Notes: generated from the sequence alone by a model not told the origin. A stretch of DNA of 64,000 bases from Clostridium sp. (GCF_022482905.1 NZ_JAKVOI010000001.1:3101958-3165957); one strand, 5' to 3'; counted from the first letter of the stretch, positions 37,780 through 49,099 are shown. Translations and numbers: made by a program.

Positions 37780-39159
37780 TTGCTTGAAACTGTACTGGAT
37801 ACTATAAGAAAAAATAATATGTTCAGCAGTATGGATAAGGTGATAGTTGCTGTATCTGGAGGACCGGATTCATTATGTCTTCTTCATATACTGTATACTC
37901 TCAGAGATGAACTGGGAGTATCATTATGTGCTGTACATTTAAATCATGGGTTAAGAGGAGAAGAAGCTGACAAAGACGAAGAATTTGTAAGAGATTTCTG
38001 TAGAAGAATAAATGTTGAATTCCGAAGCAGGAAAGTAGACATAAATGAAGAAGCAAAAAAATATGGCATTTCATCTGAGAGTGCCGGAAGAAAGGCAAGA
38101 TATAAATTCTTTGATGAAGTAAAGAAAGAAATAGGAGCACATAAAATAGCTATAGCACATAATGCAAATGATCAGGCTGAAACTATTTTGATGAGAATTA
38201 TGAGAGGTACCGGACTGGAAGGATTAATGGGTATAAAAGCAGTAAGAAACAATATATTTGTCAGACCGCTTATAAATAGTACGAGACATGAAATAGAACA
38301 GTACTGCAGCGAAAATAAATTAAACCCGCGAATAGATAAAACAAATTTCCAGGCTATATATTCAAGAAATAAAGTTAGATTAGAGCTTATACCATATATA
38401 GAGAGGAATTTTAACAAAGATATTATAAGAACATTAAACAGACTTTCTGATACTATTAAAGTGGATAATGATTATTTAAATAGAATTTCACGGGAAAAAT
38501 TTAAAAAATATTGTGACATGACATCAGAAAAGGTTATAATATCTAAAGAGGCATTTTGTGAAGATAAATCAATATTATCTAGAATTTTGAGGCTGGCGCT
38601 TCAGAAAATAGCAGGTTGTCTGTATAATATTGAAAAAATTCATGTCATGGATATAATACGTATTCAAGCGTGTCCTACTGGAAAACAGATTATGCTTCCA
38701 AATAACATAATGGCATTAAATGACTATGGCAGCATAATTATAAAGAGGAATACAGAAACACATGTACAGGATATTGATAATTATGTACTGCACGAAGGTA
38801 TTAATGATATTTCAGAACACAAATGCAGGGTATATATAAGAACTTGTTGTGGAAAATATAAAAAACATCACAATAAGTTTATTGAATATTTTGATCTGGA
38901 TAAGATAAAAGGTGATATAACCATTAGAACCAGAAAGGAGGGAGACAGGTTCAAGCCATTGGGAATGAACGGAAGCAGAAAGTTAAAGAGTATGTTTATA
39001 GATCTTAAGATATCTAAAGATAAAAGAGAAAGTATTCCGCTCATATGTTTTGGAAAGGATATAGGATGGATAGTAGGATATAGAATAAGTGATCTTTTTA
39101 AAGTTGATGAAAATACTAGAAATATTCTAGCTATAAGTTTTGAAAGCGAGGAACTATGA
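37780..39159 (+). CDS. tilS: tRNA(Ile)-lysidine synthase
   Basis: A ~459-residue enzyme that attaches lysine to C34 of tRNA-Ile2(CAU), switching it to read AUA. It has the N-type PP-loop VAVSGGPDSLCLLH near residue 25, HLNHGLRGEEAD, AHNANDQAET and the C-terminal substrate-binding domain (TRKEGDRFKPLG...). The start is TTG 37780, nine bases after AGGAAG; the GTG at 37771 is too close to that site. The likely substrate tRNA is encoded at 52213. It is followed 3 nt later by hpt. Confidence 0.93.
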   Translation: MLETVLDTIRKNNMFSSMDKVIVAVSGGPDSLCLLHILYTLRDELGVSLCAVHLNHGLRGEEADKDEEFVRDFCRRINVEFRSRKVDINEEAKKYGISSESAGRKARYKFFDEVKKEIGAHKIAIAHNANDQAETILMRIMRGTGLEGLMGIKAVRNNIFVRPLINSTRHEIEQYCSENKLNPRIDKTNFQAIYSRNKVRLELIPYIERNFNKDIIRTLNRLSDTIKVDNDYLNRISREKFKKYCDMTSEKVIISKEAFCEDKSILSRILRLALQKIAGCLYNIEKIHVMDIIRIQACPTGKQIMLPNNIMALNDYGSIIIKRNTETHVQDIDNYVLHEGINDISEHKCRVYIRTCCGKYKKHHNKFIEYFDLDKIKGDITIRTRKEGDRFKPLGMNGSRKLKSMFIDLKISKDKRESIPLICFGKDIGWIVGYRISDLFKVDENTRNILAISFESEEL

Positions 39160-39162
39160 GTT

Positions 39163-39708
39163 ATGTATAATATGAGCGATGACATTAAGGAAGTACTTAT
39201 AAGCAGCAATGAAATTGAAAAAAAGACTGAAGAACTGGGGGAAAAAATAAGTCAGGATTATAGAGGAAAGGATCTTATGCTGGTAGGTATACTGAAAGGT
39301 TCTGTTCCTTTTATGGCGGATTTGATGAGGAAAATAACTATTCCATGTACTATGGATTTCATGGCGGTTTCAAGTTATGGAAATTCAACCAAAAGTTCAG
39401 GAGTAGTGAGAATATTAAAGGATTTGGATTTTGAAGTTGAGGATAAACACATATTGATAGTTGAAGATATAATAGATTCAGGTACCACACTGGCATATCT
39501 TGTGGATTACCTCAAGGGAAGAAAGGTTGCAAGTATTGAGATAGCATGCCTTTTAAATAAGAAAGAAGCGAGAAAGATAAATATTAATGTAAAATACATA
39601 GGATTTCAGGTTCCTGATTATTTTTTGGTAGGATTTGGTTTAGACTATGCAGAGAAATATAGAAATCTTCCTTATGTGGGAGTATTAAAGGAGGAAGTTT
39701 ATAAATAA
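39163..39708 (+). CDS. hpt: Hypoxanthine phosphoribosyltransferase
   Basis: A 181-residue purine-salvage enzyme using PRPP to convert hypoxanthine (and guanine) to nucleotides. It shows [15 protein letters not shown], the PRPP loop [14 protein letters not shown] and the base-binding [27 protein letters not shown] lies before ATG 39163; ATG 39172 is an alternative. The tilS-hpt-ftsH order is that of Bacillus and many Firmicutes, and it begins only 3 nt after the tilS stop. Confidence 0.95.
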   Translation: MYNMSDDIKEVLISSNEIEKKTEELGEKISQDYRGKDLMLVGILKGSVPFMADLMRKITIPCTMDFMAVSSYGNSTKSSGVVRILKDLDFEVEDKHILIVEDIIDSGTTLAYLVDYLKGRKVASIEIACLLNKKEARKININVKYIGFQVPDYFLVGFGLDYAEKYRNLPYVGVLKEEVYK

Positions 39709-39786
39709 TGTCAAAATTTATTGTAAAGGGAAATTGCTTATGATACAATTTTACAGTGTAAAACTACAAAGAGAGGGGGGCCTTTA

Positions 39787-41589
39787 ATGAAGAAATTTTC
39801 AAGTGCAACGGCCTGGGTGGTAATTTTTGTATTTGTAATTCTCGCAGCACTATTACTTGTAAGAACTAATCAGAGTTCGACTGCTATTAGCTTCAATGAT
39901 TTTCAAAAATACTGGTTAAATAATAATATACAGAGTTTTCAACTTAGAGAAGATAAGATGACAGTACAGGGAAATTTAAAGAATGGTACCCAATACGAAA
40001 CAATAGTGCCATCTGAAAGGTTATTTCAGTTTATAGGTCAGCATCCTAAAGATGGGCAGGTCAAGGAAATGTATGTTAAACCAGCTACAATTCCTATGTG
40101 GGTACAATATTTGCCTACAGTCCTATTGATATTGGTACTGGTGGCTTTTTGGTTTATGTTTATGCAGCAGTCTCAAGGCGGTGGAGGCAACCGGGGTGTT
40201 ATGAATTTCGGTAAAAGCCGTGCAAAGATGGCTACACCAGATAAGAAGAAGGTTACGTTTAAGGATGTTGCTGGAGCAGACGAGGAAAAGCAGGAACTTG
40301 CAGAAATTGTTGACTTCTTGAAGCAGCCTAAAAGATACATAGAGATGGGTGCCAGGATACCTAAGGGAGTTTTACTTGTAGGTCCTCCTGGAACAGGTAA
40401 GACATTGCTTGCAAAAGCTATATCTGGTGAAGCTGGAGTTCCGTTCTTCAGCATATCCGGCTCTGATTTTGTAGAGATGTTTGTTGGTGTAGGTGCTTCC
40501 AGAGTAAGGGATCTATTTGAACAGGCCAAGAAAAATTCACCTTGTATAGTGTTTATTGATGAAATAGATGCTGTAGGAAGACAAAGAGGAGCAGGACTTG
40601 GAGGAGGACATGACGAAAGAGAGCAGACGTTGAATCAGCTTTTAGTCGAGATGGATGGATTTGGCCAAAACGTAGGGATAATTATGATAGCAGCTACAAA
40701 CAGACCAGATATACTAGATCCTGCTCTGTTGAGGCCGGGACGTTTTGATAGACAGATACTTGTAGGTGCACCGGATGTAAAGGGCAGAGAAGAGATACTT
40801 AAGGTTCATTCTAGAAACAAACATCTGGCGGATGAAGTAAAGTTAGATGTATTGGCTAAGAGAACACCCGGGTTTACAGGTGCAGATCTGGAAAATTTAA
40901 TGAATGAATCGGCACTTCTTGCCGTGAGAAAAAATAAAAATCTAATTGGAATGGAAGAATTAGAAGAAGCGGTAACGAGAGTGGTTGCAGGTCCTGAAAA
41001 GAAGAGCAGGGTAATTGATGATGATGATAAAAAACTTACTGCATACCATGAGGCAGGTCATGCGGTAGTCATGCAGCTGCTTCCAACAGCAGATCCGGTT
41101 CATGAGATAAGTATAATACCAAGAGGAATGGCTGGAGGATATACTATGCATCTTCCGGAAAAAGATACAGCTTATATGTCGAGGACCAAACTAGAAGAAG
41201 AGATTGTAGGACTTCTTGGAGGAAGGGTATCTGAAAAACTTATAATAGGAGATATAAGTACAGGAGCTAAAAATGATATTGAAAGAGCCACAACTATTGC
41301 AAGAAAGATGGTAATGGATTATGGGATGAGCGATCTTGGACCTATAGCTTTTGGATCTGGACATGATGAAGTATTTCTAGGCAGGGACCTGGGCAAGGGA
41401 AGAAATTTTAGTGAAGAAGTGGCATTTGAGATAGACAAGGAAATAAGAAATTTAATTGATGAGAGCTACAATAAGGCTGAAAAACTTCTGACTGAGAATA
41501 TAAATAAATTACATGCTGTGGCAAGTAAATTAATAGAAAAAGAAAAGATAGACGCAGATGAATTCTTGAAAATATTTAATGAGGCTTAA
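39787..41589 (+). CDS. ftsH: ATP-dependent zinc metalloprotease FtsH
   Basis: A 600-residue membrane AAA+ protease. Helices at about 8-25 and 109-126 flank a short external domain. Walker A is GPPGTGKT (199-206), Walker [10 protein letters not shown], and the second region of homology ends in RPGRFDR. The zinc site is HEAGH (421-425). It forms a hexamer that degrades membrane and regulatory proteins. A GC-free A/G-rich GAGAGGGGGG site precedes the ATG. The upstream sequence TTGTAA-N17-TACAAT (39720-39748) is a plausible sigma-A promoter, so it may be transcribed separately from hpt. Confidence 0.96.
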   Translation: MKKFSSATAWVVIFVFVILAALLLVRTNQSSTAISFNDFQKYWLNNNIQSFQLREDKMTVQGNLKNGTQYETIVPSERLFQFIGQHPKDGQVKEMYVKPATIPMWVQYLPTVLLILVLVAFWFMFMQQSQGGGGNRGVMNFGKSRAKMATPDKKKVTFKDVAGADEEKQELAEIVDFLKQPKRYIEMGARIPKGVLLVGPPGTGKTLLAKAISGEAGVPFFSISGSDFVEMFVGVGASRVRDLFEQAKKNSPCIVFIDEIDAVGRQRGAGLGGGHDEREQTLNQLLVEMDGFGQNVGIIMIAATNRPDILDPALLRPGRFDRQILVGAPDVKGREEILKVHSRNKHLADEVKLDVLAKRTPGFTGADLENLMNESALLAVRKNKNLIGMEELEEAVTRVVAGPEKKSRVIDDDDKKLTAYHEAGHAVVMQLLPTADPVHEISIIPRGMAGGYTMHLPEKDTAYMSRTKLEEEIVGLLGGRVSEKLIIGDISTGAKNDIERATTIARKMVMDYGMSDLGPIAFGSGHDEVFLGRDLGKGRNFSEEVAFEIDKEIRNLIDESYNKAEKLLTENINKLHAVASKLIEKEKIDADEFLKIFNEA

Positions 41590-41593
41590 AAGA

Positions 41594-41634
41594 AATCTAC
41601 TTTATGGTAATAGGTACTGTAAAGTGGATTTTTT
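41594..41634 (+). terminator. Terminator after ftsH
   Basis: AATCTACTTTA pairs with TAAAGTGGATT (one G-U) around a 15-nt loop, followed by TTTT. Confidence 0.8.
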
Positions 41635-41759
41635 ATTTGAGGTTTTACTTGAAAACTAAAATGATTTCTAGTACTATTAGAGTATGTTAAAAATTAAATA
41701 ATTAAAAACTTGCAGATTTTAGATTTTAAATATTTTGTTGGAGGAAGTGAGATTATCAA

Positions 41760-42149
41760 ATGGAATTTAATTTAAAAGAAGGAATATCTCTTATTAAAGA
41801 AATGAAGGTTACAAAAGATGATACAGCAATAAAGATGGGTTCAGGCACTTTAGAAGTTTATGCAACACCATCAATGGCTGCCCTTATGGAAAATGCAGCA
41901 AGTAATTCTGTGATAGAAGGACTCCCGGAAGGATATACTACTGTAGGTATTAGTATTGATATAAAACATATTAAATCATCTCCAGTTGGAGCAAATATAA
42001 AATGTAAAGCTACTCTTACAAAGGTTGAAGGCAAAAAACTGTTCTTTGATGTAGAAGCCAGCGATGATGCAGGTATCATAGGAAAAGGTTCGCACGTAAG
42101 ATATATAGTAAATGCCAGCGATTTTATGAAGAAAACGAATAATGGATAA
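41760..42149 (+). CDS. Hotdog-fold thioesterase, FlK-like
   Basis: A 129-residue protein of the hotdog superfamily, closest in pattern to the fluoroacetyl-CoA-thioesterase-like group (TPSMAALMENAASNSVIEGLPEGYTTVG). That segment includes the Glu/Asn and Thr positions of the active-site helix. It likely hydrolyses an acyl-CoA; the natural substrate is unknown, and a fluoroacetate role should not be assumed. GGAGG is 15-18 nt upstream. It is a single gene between ftsH and coaX, where Bacillus has no equivalent. Confidence 0.75.
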   Translation: MEFNLKEGISLIKEMKVTKDDTAIKMGSGTLEVYATPSMAALMENAASNSVIEGLPEGYTTVGISIDIKHIKSSPVGANIKCKATLTKVEGKKLFFDVEASDDAGIIGKGSHVRYIVNASDFMKKTNNG

Positions 42150-42193
42150 ATAAAATTTTAACATATTCGCTAGATATGTGTATTATAGAGCTC

Positions 42194-42221
42194 TTGACAA
42201 ATGAAATTTTATTGATACAAT
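42194..42221 (+). promoter_or_regulatory. Sigma-A promoter upstream of coaX
   Basis: TTGACA (42194-42199) and TACAAT (42216-42221) are 16 bp apart. A short hairpin (GGGCAGCT/AGCTGCTC, 42251-42270) lies between it and coaX and could act as a weak terminator or attenuator. Confidence 0.55.
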
Positions 42222-42333
42222 TAAGATATTAATTGACAGTATTGCAATCAGGGCAGCTTTAGAGCTGCTCTTTAATTATGTGATTCAAATTTGTATATTC
42301 TCAATTTAGTCTTGCTAAAGGTGGTGTTACCTT

Positions 42334-43131
42334 ATGATTTTGGTTTTGGATGTAGGGAATACTAATATTGTTATTGGAATTTACGACGACAATGATTTAG
42401 TATCGGTATGGAGATTATCTACGGATTCAAAAAGAACTGCAGATGAATACGGCATTCAAGTTCTACAGCTTCTTCTTAGAAACAATTTAAATCCTCTTGA
42501 CATCAAAGGTGCAATAATATCTTCTGTTGTTCCAAATATAATGTATTCTCTAGAACATATGATAATAAAATATTTCAAGGTCAAGCCCATTGTAGTTGGA
42601 CCTGGAGTAAAAACTGGCATAAATGTAAAGTATGATAATCCGAGGGAAGTAGGTGCCGATAGAATAGTAAATGCAGTTGCAGCACATGAAATCTATAAAC
42701 GGGCATCAATTATAATAGATTTTGGAACTGCAACTACTTTTTGCGCGCTTACAGAAGATGGTAACTATTTAGGCGGGACAATATGCCCCGGAGTTCAAAT
42801 ATCGTCGGATGCATTGTTTGAAAGAGCTGCAAAGCTTCCTAAAGTTGAACTTGTGAAACCTGACACTATCATATGTAAAAATACTGTTACAAGCATACAG
42901 GCAGGAATAATATATGGATATGTAGGACAGGTTGGATACATAATAAAGAAAATGAAACAAGAAATGATGGATTGTGGAGAAAAGGAACCCTTTGTTATAG
43001 CTACTGGAGGACTTGCAAAACTTATAAATGAAGAATCAGGCTCCATAGATATAATAGATCCAATACTCACACTTACAGGGCTTAGAATAATATATTATAA
43101 GAATAGGGAGCATATACTTAAATGCAAATAG
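42334..43131 (+). CDS. coaX: Type III pantothenate kinase
   Basis: A 265-residue ASKHA-fold kinase that phosphorylates pantothenate, the first step of coenzyme A synthesis. It has the phosphate loop [24 protein letters not shown] and the IDFGTATTF adenosine segment, with catalytic Asp in DVGNTN and GADR. Length is normal. AGGTGG precedes the ATG. Its last ten bases overlap dusB, so the two are translationally coupled. Confidence 0.95.
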   Translation: MILVLDVGNTNIVIGIYDDNDLVSVWRLSTDSKRTADEYGIQVLQLLLRNNLNPLDIKGAIISSVVPNIMYSLEHMIIKYFKVKPIVVGPGVKTGINVKYDNPREVGADRIVNAVAAHEIYKRASIIIDFGTATTFCALTEDGNYLGGTICPGVQISSDALFERAAKLPKVELVKPDTIICKNTVTSIQAGIIYGYVGQVGYIIKKMKQEMMDCGEKEPFVIATGGLAKLINEESGSIDIIDPILTLTGLRIIYYKNREHILKCK

Positions 43132-44093
43132 GTAATTTGAAGTTTGAAAATAATGTATTCCTTGCTCCAATGGCAGGTGTTACAGATATTGCATTTAGAG
43201 AACTGTGCAGGGAACAGGGATGCGGACTTGTATATACGGAAATGATAAGTTCAAAAGCCTTGTTTCATGGGAGTGAAAGAACTAGAGACATGTTTGTCGT
43301 ATCAAAAGCAGAGGCACCGGCTGCTGTCCAGATATTTGGCAGCGACTCCGTTTTAATGGCTCAAACCTGTGACTATTTCAATGATGTGGATAGCATATGT
43401 ATGATAGATATAAATATGGGATGTCCTGCACCTAAAATAGTAAAAAATGGAGACGGATCTGCGCTTATGAAGGACCCAAAACTTGCAGAAGACATAGTGA
43501 AAGAAGTAAAAAGAGCTTCTTTAAAACCTGTTACAGTAAAAACGAGAATTGGATTTGACTCAGAGCATATAAATATATTGGACTTTGCCAAAAGGATGGA
43601 GCAGGTAGGTGCAGATGCAATAACGGTTCACGGCAGAACTAGCAAACAGATGTATATGGGCAAGGCAGACTGGAACGTTATAGGTAAAGTTAAAAAAGAA
43701 GTTGACATTCCTGTTATAGGAAATGGCGATATAAATAGTGCTGAAGAAGCTGAAAACAAGTTTAAAATGTATAAATGTGATGGGATTATGATTGGGAGAG
43801 GTGCACTGGGAAATCCGTGGATATTCAAGCAGATACGTCAGAGAAAATCAGGGCTGAATGTGCAATATCCTACAGATATTGAAAAAGTGGATATGTGCCT
43901 TGAACATTATAGTAAGACGGCGTTTTATAAGGATGAGAAAAGGGCTGTACTGGAAATGAGAAAACACATTGGCTGGTATTTAAAGGGAATCAGAGGAAGC
44001 AAGGAGATAAAGGATAAGATCAACTGTGAAAAGGATATAAAAAATGTTATTGAAATTCTAAGTATATACAAAAATTCTTTGTTACAACGGTAA
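43122..44093 (+). CDS. dusB: tRNA-dihydrouridine synthase
   Basis: A 323-residue FMN enzyme reducing uridines in the tRNA D-loop with NADPH. The FMN-barrel N-terminus is [17 protein letters not shown]. The catalytic Cys is in [19 protein letters not shown], and [16 protein letters not shown] and [10 protein letters not shown] follow. Length is typical of DusB. It starts inside the coaX end. As in Bacillus (yacF) it is upstream of lysS. Confidence 0.94.
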   Translation: MQIGNLKFENNVFLAPMAGVTDIAFRELCREQGCGLVYTEMISSKALFHGSERTRDMFVVSKAEAPAAVQIFGSDSVLMAQTCDYFNDVDSICMIDINMGCPAPKIVKNGDGSALMKDPKLAEDIVKEVKRASLKPVTVKTRIGFDSEHINILDFAKRMEQVGADAITVHGRTSKQMYMGKADWNVIGKVKKEVDIPVIGNGDINSAEEAENKFKMYKCDGIMIGRGALGNPWIFKQIRQRKSGLNVQYPTDIEKVDMCLEHYSKTAFYKDEKRAVLEMRKHIGWYLKGIRGSKEIKDKINCEKDIKNVIEILSIYKNSLLQR

Positions 44094-44150
44094 TGTTAAT
44101 CTGATTAAAGTAATAATATATTTATGTAAGCAATTTATGGGAATAATTAA

Positions 44151-44975
44151 ATGGAGCCAATTTTATACGCTAATGCTTATTCCAATGAAGTATACAGCAG
44201 CAGGAGTATTATGACAAAAATTAAGGATAGATTTAGCATAAGAATTAAAAAAAAGTATTTTATAGAGGATCTTGATTTAAAAATAACGGACGTTGCATTG
44301 CCACCTAATATAAACCAACTTTCATATCATAATAACTTGATGCGAGCTAAGAAAATATGTAGGTTTAAGGATTTAAAACTAGCTCCGAAGGTTTACAGAT
44401 ATCTGGATTACAATATGTATGATGAGTTTCAAAAAAAACTTATGGCATATGGAATTTGTAAGAGCACGGGTATGGTACTTAGAAATATCAAAAAAAATGT
44501 AAGAAGTAGCTGTATAGTAATATATGATGCAGCTGATAATATTCTTTTTGATATTATATGTTTTTTTGCCAGAGAGGCGAAATTTATTGTGCTTCTTTCA
44601 GAAAACATGCATAAGATAAATAAAATAAGGGAATATGTAATTGCAAATTATGGAGTGTCACCTGTCGTGACTTCAGATGAGGAATTCTTTTTTAAAATGT
44701 CAGATTTTATTATAACATCTAAAGACATGATTTTTTATAAAGACGCATGTGTGTGGTACGTTTGCAATAGTCCCATAGAAAATTTTGATCATGTAATCAA
44801 TATCAATGATGTAAATTATAAAATTCCATGGAACTTTGAACGAGGAGAAATGTGTTTTGAAATTTTAGGTTCTATATTGAGCCAGATGGCTGAAAAAGAT
44901 ATAGTCAAGTCTTTAAAATATAATGGAGTATTTTTAAATGACATAAAATATAATGGACATATAATTAATTTTTGA
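44151..44975 (+). CDS. Unrecognised 274-residue protein between dusB and greA
   Basis: I do not recognise this protein. It has no signal peptide or membrane segment. The N-terminal half is basic. The middle (SSCIVIYDAADNILFDIICFFAREAKFIVLLSENMHKINKIREYVIANYG) has the strand-helix-strand look of a Rossmann-like nucleotide- or coenzyme-binding fold, followed by SDFIITSKD. That is the pattern seen in shikimate-dehydrogenase-like or PRD-type proteins, but the glycine-rich loop is missing. It lies 57 nt after dusB and 84 nt before greA on the same strand. Composition is like its neighbours, so there is no sign of transfer. Confidence 0.6.
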   Translation: MEPILYANAYSNEVYSSRSIMTKIKDRFSIRIKKKYFIEDLDLKITDVALPPNINQLSYHNNLMRAKKICRFKDLKLAPKVYRYLDYNMYDEFQKKLMAYGICKSTGMVLRNIKKNVRSSCIVIYDAADNILFDIICFFAREAKFIVLLSENMHKINKIREYVIANYGVSPVVTSDEEFFFKMSDFIITSKDMIFYKDACVWYVCNSPIENFDHVININDVNYKIPWNFERGEMCFEILGSILSQMAEKDIVKSLKYNGVFLNDIKYNGHIINF

Positions 44976-44977
44976 TA

Positions 44978-45006
44978 TTGACATTAAAATAGGGCTGTCT
45001 TATAAT
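44978..45006 (+). promoter_or_regulatory. Consensus sigma-A promoter of greA
   Basis: A perfect TTGACA (44978-44983), a 17-bp spacer and a perfect TATAAT (45001-45006) lie about 50 nt before the greA start. Confidence 0.8.
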
Positions 45007-45058
45007 TTATAGAAATCAAAGGGGTATGGTTTATAAATTTTTAAAGGGGAGAAGACAT

Positions 45059-45538
45059 ATGAGCAATCTGAATAAATATATAATGACTTATGATGGAGTA
45101 AAAAAGCTTGAGGATGAACTTGAATATTTAAGGACTGTTAAAAGAAGGGAGATAACGGAAAAGATCAAGTCTGCACTTTCTTTTGGGGACTTAAGTGAAA
45201 ATTCAGAATATGATGATGCAAAAAATGACCAGGCATTTACAGAAGGAAGAATAGTACAACTTGAAAACATGTTAAAAAATGTTACTATAGTAGATGAAAA
45301 TGAAATTCCACTCGATGTGGTAAGTGTAGGAGCAACTGTAAAAATAAAGGACTTTGATTTCGATGAAGAGGTCCAGTATACAATTGTGGGATCTGCAGAA
45401 GCAGATCCAATCAACAATAAAATATCAAATGAATCGCCTGTTGGCAAAAGCCTTCTAGGAAAGAAAATAGGAGATATAGTTGAAGTTCAAATTCCAGATG
45501 GACTCAGTAAATATAAAATACTCAGCATAGGAAGATAA
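45059..45538 (+). CDS. greA: Transcription elongation factor GreA
   Basis: A 159-residue factor that enters the RNA polymerase secondary channel and stimulates cleavage of backtracked RNA. It has an N-terminal coiled coil with the acidic tip ([18 protein letters not shown]) and a C-terminal FKBP-like domain ([18 protein letters not shown]). GGGGAG is about eight bases before ATG 45059, so the longer frame from 45026 is rejected. A consensus promoter precedes it, and lysS follows 17 nt later, probably on the same transcript. Confidence 0.95.
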   Translation: MSNLNKYIMTYDGVKKLEDELEYLRTVKRREITEKIKSALSFGDLSENSEYDDAKNDQAFTEGRIVQLENMLKNVTIVDENEIPLDVVSVGATVKIKDFDFDEEVQYTIVGSAEADPINNKISNESPVGKSLLGKKIGDIVEVQIPDGLSKYKILSIGR

Positions 45539-45555
45539 TTGGAGGATAAAGTTTA

Positions 45556-47058
45556 ATGGCAAATGACAAGGAAAATTTTAATAAACTTGAGAAGAAGTTT
45601 AATGCACTTATAAATGAGAGAATAGATAAATTTAGACAGTTGAAAAATGATGGGAAAGACCCTTTTGAGATATATAAGGTTGATAGAACCCATACTTCAG
45701 ATCAAATAAGGGATAATTATGATGAGCTTGAAGGCAGCACTGTTACTGTTGCAGGAAGGTTGATGTCAAAACGTGTGCACGGCAAGGCTGGATTTTCAGA
45801 TCTGTATGATAGATATGGAAAAATACAGCTTTATATAAAAATAGATGATGTAGGGGAAGAAAAATTAAAGGAATATAAGACATATGATATAGGAGATATT
45901 TTATCAATAACGGGAAAGGTTTTTAAAACAAAAACCGGTGAAATTACAATTCACATTGAAAATTTCCAGTTAGTCTGTAAATCCCTGAGGCCTTTACCGG
46001 AAAAGTGGCATGGCTTAAAAGATCCCGACTTAAAATATAGACAGAGATATGTGGATTTAATAATAAATCAGGATGTAAGAGATACATTTATGAAAAGAAC
46101 GGCTATAATAAAGGCTATGAGAGAGTTCTTAGACGATAAGAACTTTATTGAAGTAGAAACTCCAATACTGTCCACAATAGCAGGGGGAGCTGCAGCAAAG
46201 CCTTTTATAACTCATCACAATACATTGGATATGGATATGTATCTTAGAATTGCAACTGAATTGTATCTAAAGAGATTGATTGTAGGTGGATTTGAAAAAG
46301 TTTATGAAATAGGTAAGAATTTTAGAAATGAGGGAATGGATATAAGACACAATCCCGAGTTTACATCTATAGAATTATATGAGGCATTTGCTGATTATAA
46401 TGATATGATGGAAATTACAGAAAATATGGTAGCTTATATATGCAATAAAGTTCTTGGTACTACTAAGGTTGTCTATGAAGACAAGGAAATAGATTTTAAA
46501 CCTCCATGGGAAAGGATTACCATGGTTGATGCAGTCAGGGAATTTACGAATATAGATTTTAATGAAATAAAAGATGATGCAGAAGCACAGCAAATTGCAA
46601 GGGAAAAAAATATTCAGCTTAAAAAAGAATTGAAAGATTGTACAAAAGGATATATATTAGATATGATATTTGAAGAATTTTGCGAAGAGAAATTTGTTCA
46701 ACCGACTTTTGTACTGGATTATCCAGTTGAAGTATCGCCTCTTACCAAGAAAAAAAGAGGAAATGATAACTTTACCGAGAGATTTGAGGGATTTGTATAT
46801 GGAAGAGAAATATGTAATGCTTATTCTGAACTGAATGATCCTATAGCTCAGAAAGAGAGATTTGTCCAGCAATTGAGGGAAAGAGAACTAGGTGATGATG
46901 AAGCATATATGATGGATGCTGATTTTATAAACGCTCTTGAAATTGGAATGCCGCCAACAGGTGGCCTTGGAATAGGCGTAGATAGGCTTATAATGTTCTT
47001 GACTAATTCATCGTCAATAAGAGATGTTATATTGTTTCCTACTATGAAGCCGCTTTAA
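45556..47058 (+). CDS. lysS: Lysyl-tRNA synthetase, class II
   Basis: A 500-residue enzyme with an OB-fold anticodon-binding N-terminus ([11 protein letters not shown] ... GKIQLYIKI) and a class II catalytic core. Motif 2 is [15 protein letters not shown] and motif 3 [14 protein letters not shown]. It charges lysine onto tRNA-Lys. GGAGG precedes the ATG. It lies between greA and glyS. In Bacillus lysS lies just before an rRNA operon and ctsR; here glyS, murD and a remnant element separate them. Confidence 0.96.
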   Translation: MANDKENFNKLEKKFNALINERIDKFRQLKNDGKDPFEIYKVDRTHTSDQIRDNYDELEGSTVTVAGRLMSKRVHGKAGFSDLYDRYGKIQLYIKIDDVGEEKLKEYKTYDIGDILSITGKVFKTKTGEITIHIENFQLVCKSLRPLPEKWHGLKDPDLKYRQRYVDLIINQDVRDTFMKRTAIIKAMREFLDDKNFIEVETPILSTIAGGAAAKPFITHHNTLDMDMYLRIATELYLKRLIVGGFEKVYEIGKNFRNEGMDIRHNPEFTSIELYEAFADYNDMMEITENMVAYICNKVLGTTKVVYEDKEIDFKPPWERITMVDAVREFTNIDFNEIKDDAEAQQIAREKNIQLKKELKDCTKGYILDMIFEEFCEEKFVQPTFVLDYPVEVSPLTKKKRGNDNFTERFEGFVYGREICNAYSELNDPIAQKERFVQQLRERELGDDEAYMMDADFINALEIGMPPTGGLGIGVDRLIMFLTNSSSIRDVILFPTMKPL

Positions 47059-47094
47059 TAGTAGAATTAAATTTATAATTTAATATTGCAGTAA

Positions 47095-47268
47095 TGATGA
47101 AGATTAGTAGTAATGTGAAGATCAAAAGAGAGGCTGCGTTTGGTGGAAAACAGCTGAGATTCCATTGCGAAGGGAACTTTTAAACTGTTTATATTCAAAG
47201 ATGAGCGTATGCTAAAAAGGGTGGAACCGCGGATAATGAATTCGTCCCTTTAGCTAGGCTCTTTTTTT
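47095..47268 (+). promoter_or_regulatory. T-box leader of glyS
   Basis: The T-box sequence AGGGTGGAACCGCG (47218-47231) and its partner CGTCCC are followed by a terminator (GAGC/GCTC, CTAAA/TTTAG, then CTTTTTTT at 47261-47268). Upstream is a Stem I region with AGAGAGG and GGTGGAAAACAGC segments. The downstream gene and the AGGGAAC segment (47171-47177) fit a glycine specifier (GGA or GGG), but I could not fix the specifier loop. Uncharged tRNA-Gly should stabilise the antiterminator and allow glyS transcription. Confidence 0.9.
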
Positions 47269-47327
47269 ATGTTTCAAAAAGAAGTATGGATAATTACAAT
47301 AATAAAATTACAAAAGGAGATTAGCAT

Positions 47328-48713
47328 ATGGAAAAGAATATGGATAAAGTTGTTGCTTTAGCAAAGAACAGGGGATTTGTATATCCCGGCTCAGATATAT
47401 ATGGAGGACTTGCAAATACCTGGGATTATGGACCAATTGGAGTTGAACTCAAAAATAATGTAAAAAAAGCATGGTGGCAGAAATTTGTCCATGAGAGTAA
47501 GTATAATGTAGGAATAGATTGTGCCATACTTATGAATAATGAAGTATGGGTAGCTTCCGGGCATGTAGGAAATTTTTCGGATCCTCTTATGGACTGTAAA
47601 GACTGCAAATCAAGATTTAGAGCAGATAAATTAGTTGAAGAGCACATGACATCTCAGGGGGTTGAAAAGGCCAGCGCAGATGGGTGGAGCAATGAAAAAC
47701 TTGAAAAGTATATAAAAGATAATGGAATAGTTTGTCCTAATTGTGGCAAAAGCAATTTTACAGATATAAGACAGTTTAATCTTATGTTTAAGACATATCA
47801 AGGGGTAACAGAAGATTCTAAATCGGAGATATATTTAAGACCGGAAACGGCTCAAGGCATATTTGTAAATTTTAAAAATGTTCAGAGAACAAGTAGAAAA
47901 AAAATACCTTTTGGAATAGCACAAATAGGTAAATCTTTTAGAAATGAAATAACTCCAGGCAATTTTACTTTTAGAACCAGGGAATTTGAACAGATGGAAC
48001 TGGAATTTTTCTGTAAACCGGGAACCGATTTGGAATGGCATAGTTACTGGAAAGAGTACTGCTGGAATTTCCTGATTAACTTAGGATTAAATAAGGATAA
48101 TATAAGATTTAGAGATCATGAGAAAGAAGAACTTTCTCATTATAGTAGTGCAACTTCTGATATAGAATATCTATTTCCATTTGGCTGGGGAGAATTATGG
48201 GGAATTGCAGACAGGACAGATTATGATTTAAAACAACATCAAAACCATTCGGGAAAGGATATGAATTATCTGGATCCGACGACTCATGAGAAATATATTC
48301 CCTACTGTATAGAGCCATCAGTTGGGGCAGATAGAGCAGTATTGGCATTTCTGGTTGATGCATACGATGAAGAAGAGCTTGAAGGTGGAGATATAAGAAC
48401 AGTTATGCATTTTCATCCGGTAATAGCCCCATTCAAGGCTGCAGTACTTCCTTTAAGTAAAAAATTATCTGAACATGCTTTAAAAATATATGATTTATTG
48501 AGAGAAGAATTTAATGTAGATTATGACGAGGCGGGAAGTATTGGAAAGAGATACAGAAGAGAAGATGAAATAGGAACCCCTTACTGCATAACTGTTGATT
48601 TTGATACCCTCGAAGATAATACTGTTACAGTAAGAGACAGAGATACTATGAAGCAGTCCAGAATAAAAGTAGAGGAACTTAATAAATTTTTAAAGGAAAA
48701 GACGCGGTTCTAA
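47328..48713 (+). CDS. glyS: Glycyl-tRNA synthetase, single-chain dimeric type
   Basis: A 461-residue class II synthetase of the alpha2 type, not the GlyQ/GlyS tetramer. Features are the N-terminal [21 protein letters not shown], a zinc-site-like CKDCKSRF ... CPNCG region, motif 2 [19 protein letters not shown], motif 3 [13 protein letters not shown] and the C-terminal anticodon-binding domain. AAAAGGAG precedes the ATG. Expression is expected to respond to glycine starvation through the T-box leader. A strong terminator follows. Confidence 0.95.
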   Translation: MEKNMDKVVALAKNRGFVYPGSDIYGGLANTWDYGPIGVELKNNVKKAWWQKFVHESKYNVGIDCAILMNNEVWVASGHVGNFSDPLMDCKDCKSRFRADKLVEEHMTSQGVEKASADGWSNEKLEKYIKDNGIVCPNCGKSNFTDIRQFNLMFKTYQGVTEDSKSEIYLRPETAQGIFVNFKNVQRTSRKKIPFGIAQIGKSFRNEITPGNFTFRTREFEQMELEFFCKPGTDLEWHSYWKEYCWNFLINLGLNKDNIRFRDHEKEELSHYSSATSDIEYLFPFGWGELWGIADRTDYDLKQHQNHSGKDMNYLDPTTHEKYIPYCIEPSVGADRAVLAFLVDAYDEEELEGGDIRTVMHFHPVIAPFKAAVLPLSKKLSEHALKIYDLLREEFNVDYDEAGSIGKRYRREDEIGTPYCITVDFDTLEDNTVTVRDRDTMKQSRIKVEELNKFLKEKTRF

Positions 48714-48730
48714 TTTAATATTCTTATAAT

Positions 48731-48770
48731 AAAAGCATGCAGTTTGTGAAAATAACTGCATGCTTTTAAT
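48731..48770 (+). terminator. Terminator after glyS
   Basis: A 14-bp perfect stem (AAAAGCATGCAGTT/AACTGCATGCTTTT) ends in a T-run, 18 nt after the stop. Confidence 0.9.
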
Positions 48771-48787
48771 AACAATATATAAATAGA

Positions 48788-48819
48788 AATTTACCGGATA
48801 CTTAAGTATCCGGTAAATT
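48788..48819. repeat. 32-bp perfect palindrome
   Basis: AATTTACCGGATACTT is followed directly by its exact reverse complement, with no spacer. No T-run follows. It lies in the 386-nt glyS-murD gap, which otherwise holds the glyS terminator and AT-rich sequence with a TATAAT-like box at 49051. Confidence 0.7.
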
Positions 48820-49099
48820 AGGGTTTAATCATGGGGATATGTTATATGTTTAATTAAAACTTGGGGAATTATATTAATGTTTCCTTACGGCATGTTTATA
48901 GTATAGCATATAGTATAAATGATTTTCAATAGTAAAAATAAAGTTGCTAAATTTAATATTTTCGCACAATTTTGATTTTATTCGTCATAAAATAGTATAT
49001 TGTGTCATTGAAATTCTAAAAAAATTATCTCAATAGATGATTATAAGTGATATAATTGATTGGTAAAGATTATATACAGTTTATTGCGGAGGTTTTTCA

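Noticed and set aside
47095-47268. Lysine riboswitch or lysS-related leader
   Set aside because: The AGGGTGGAACCGCG core and its location directly before glyS identify a T-box instead.
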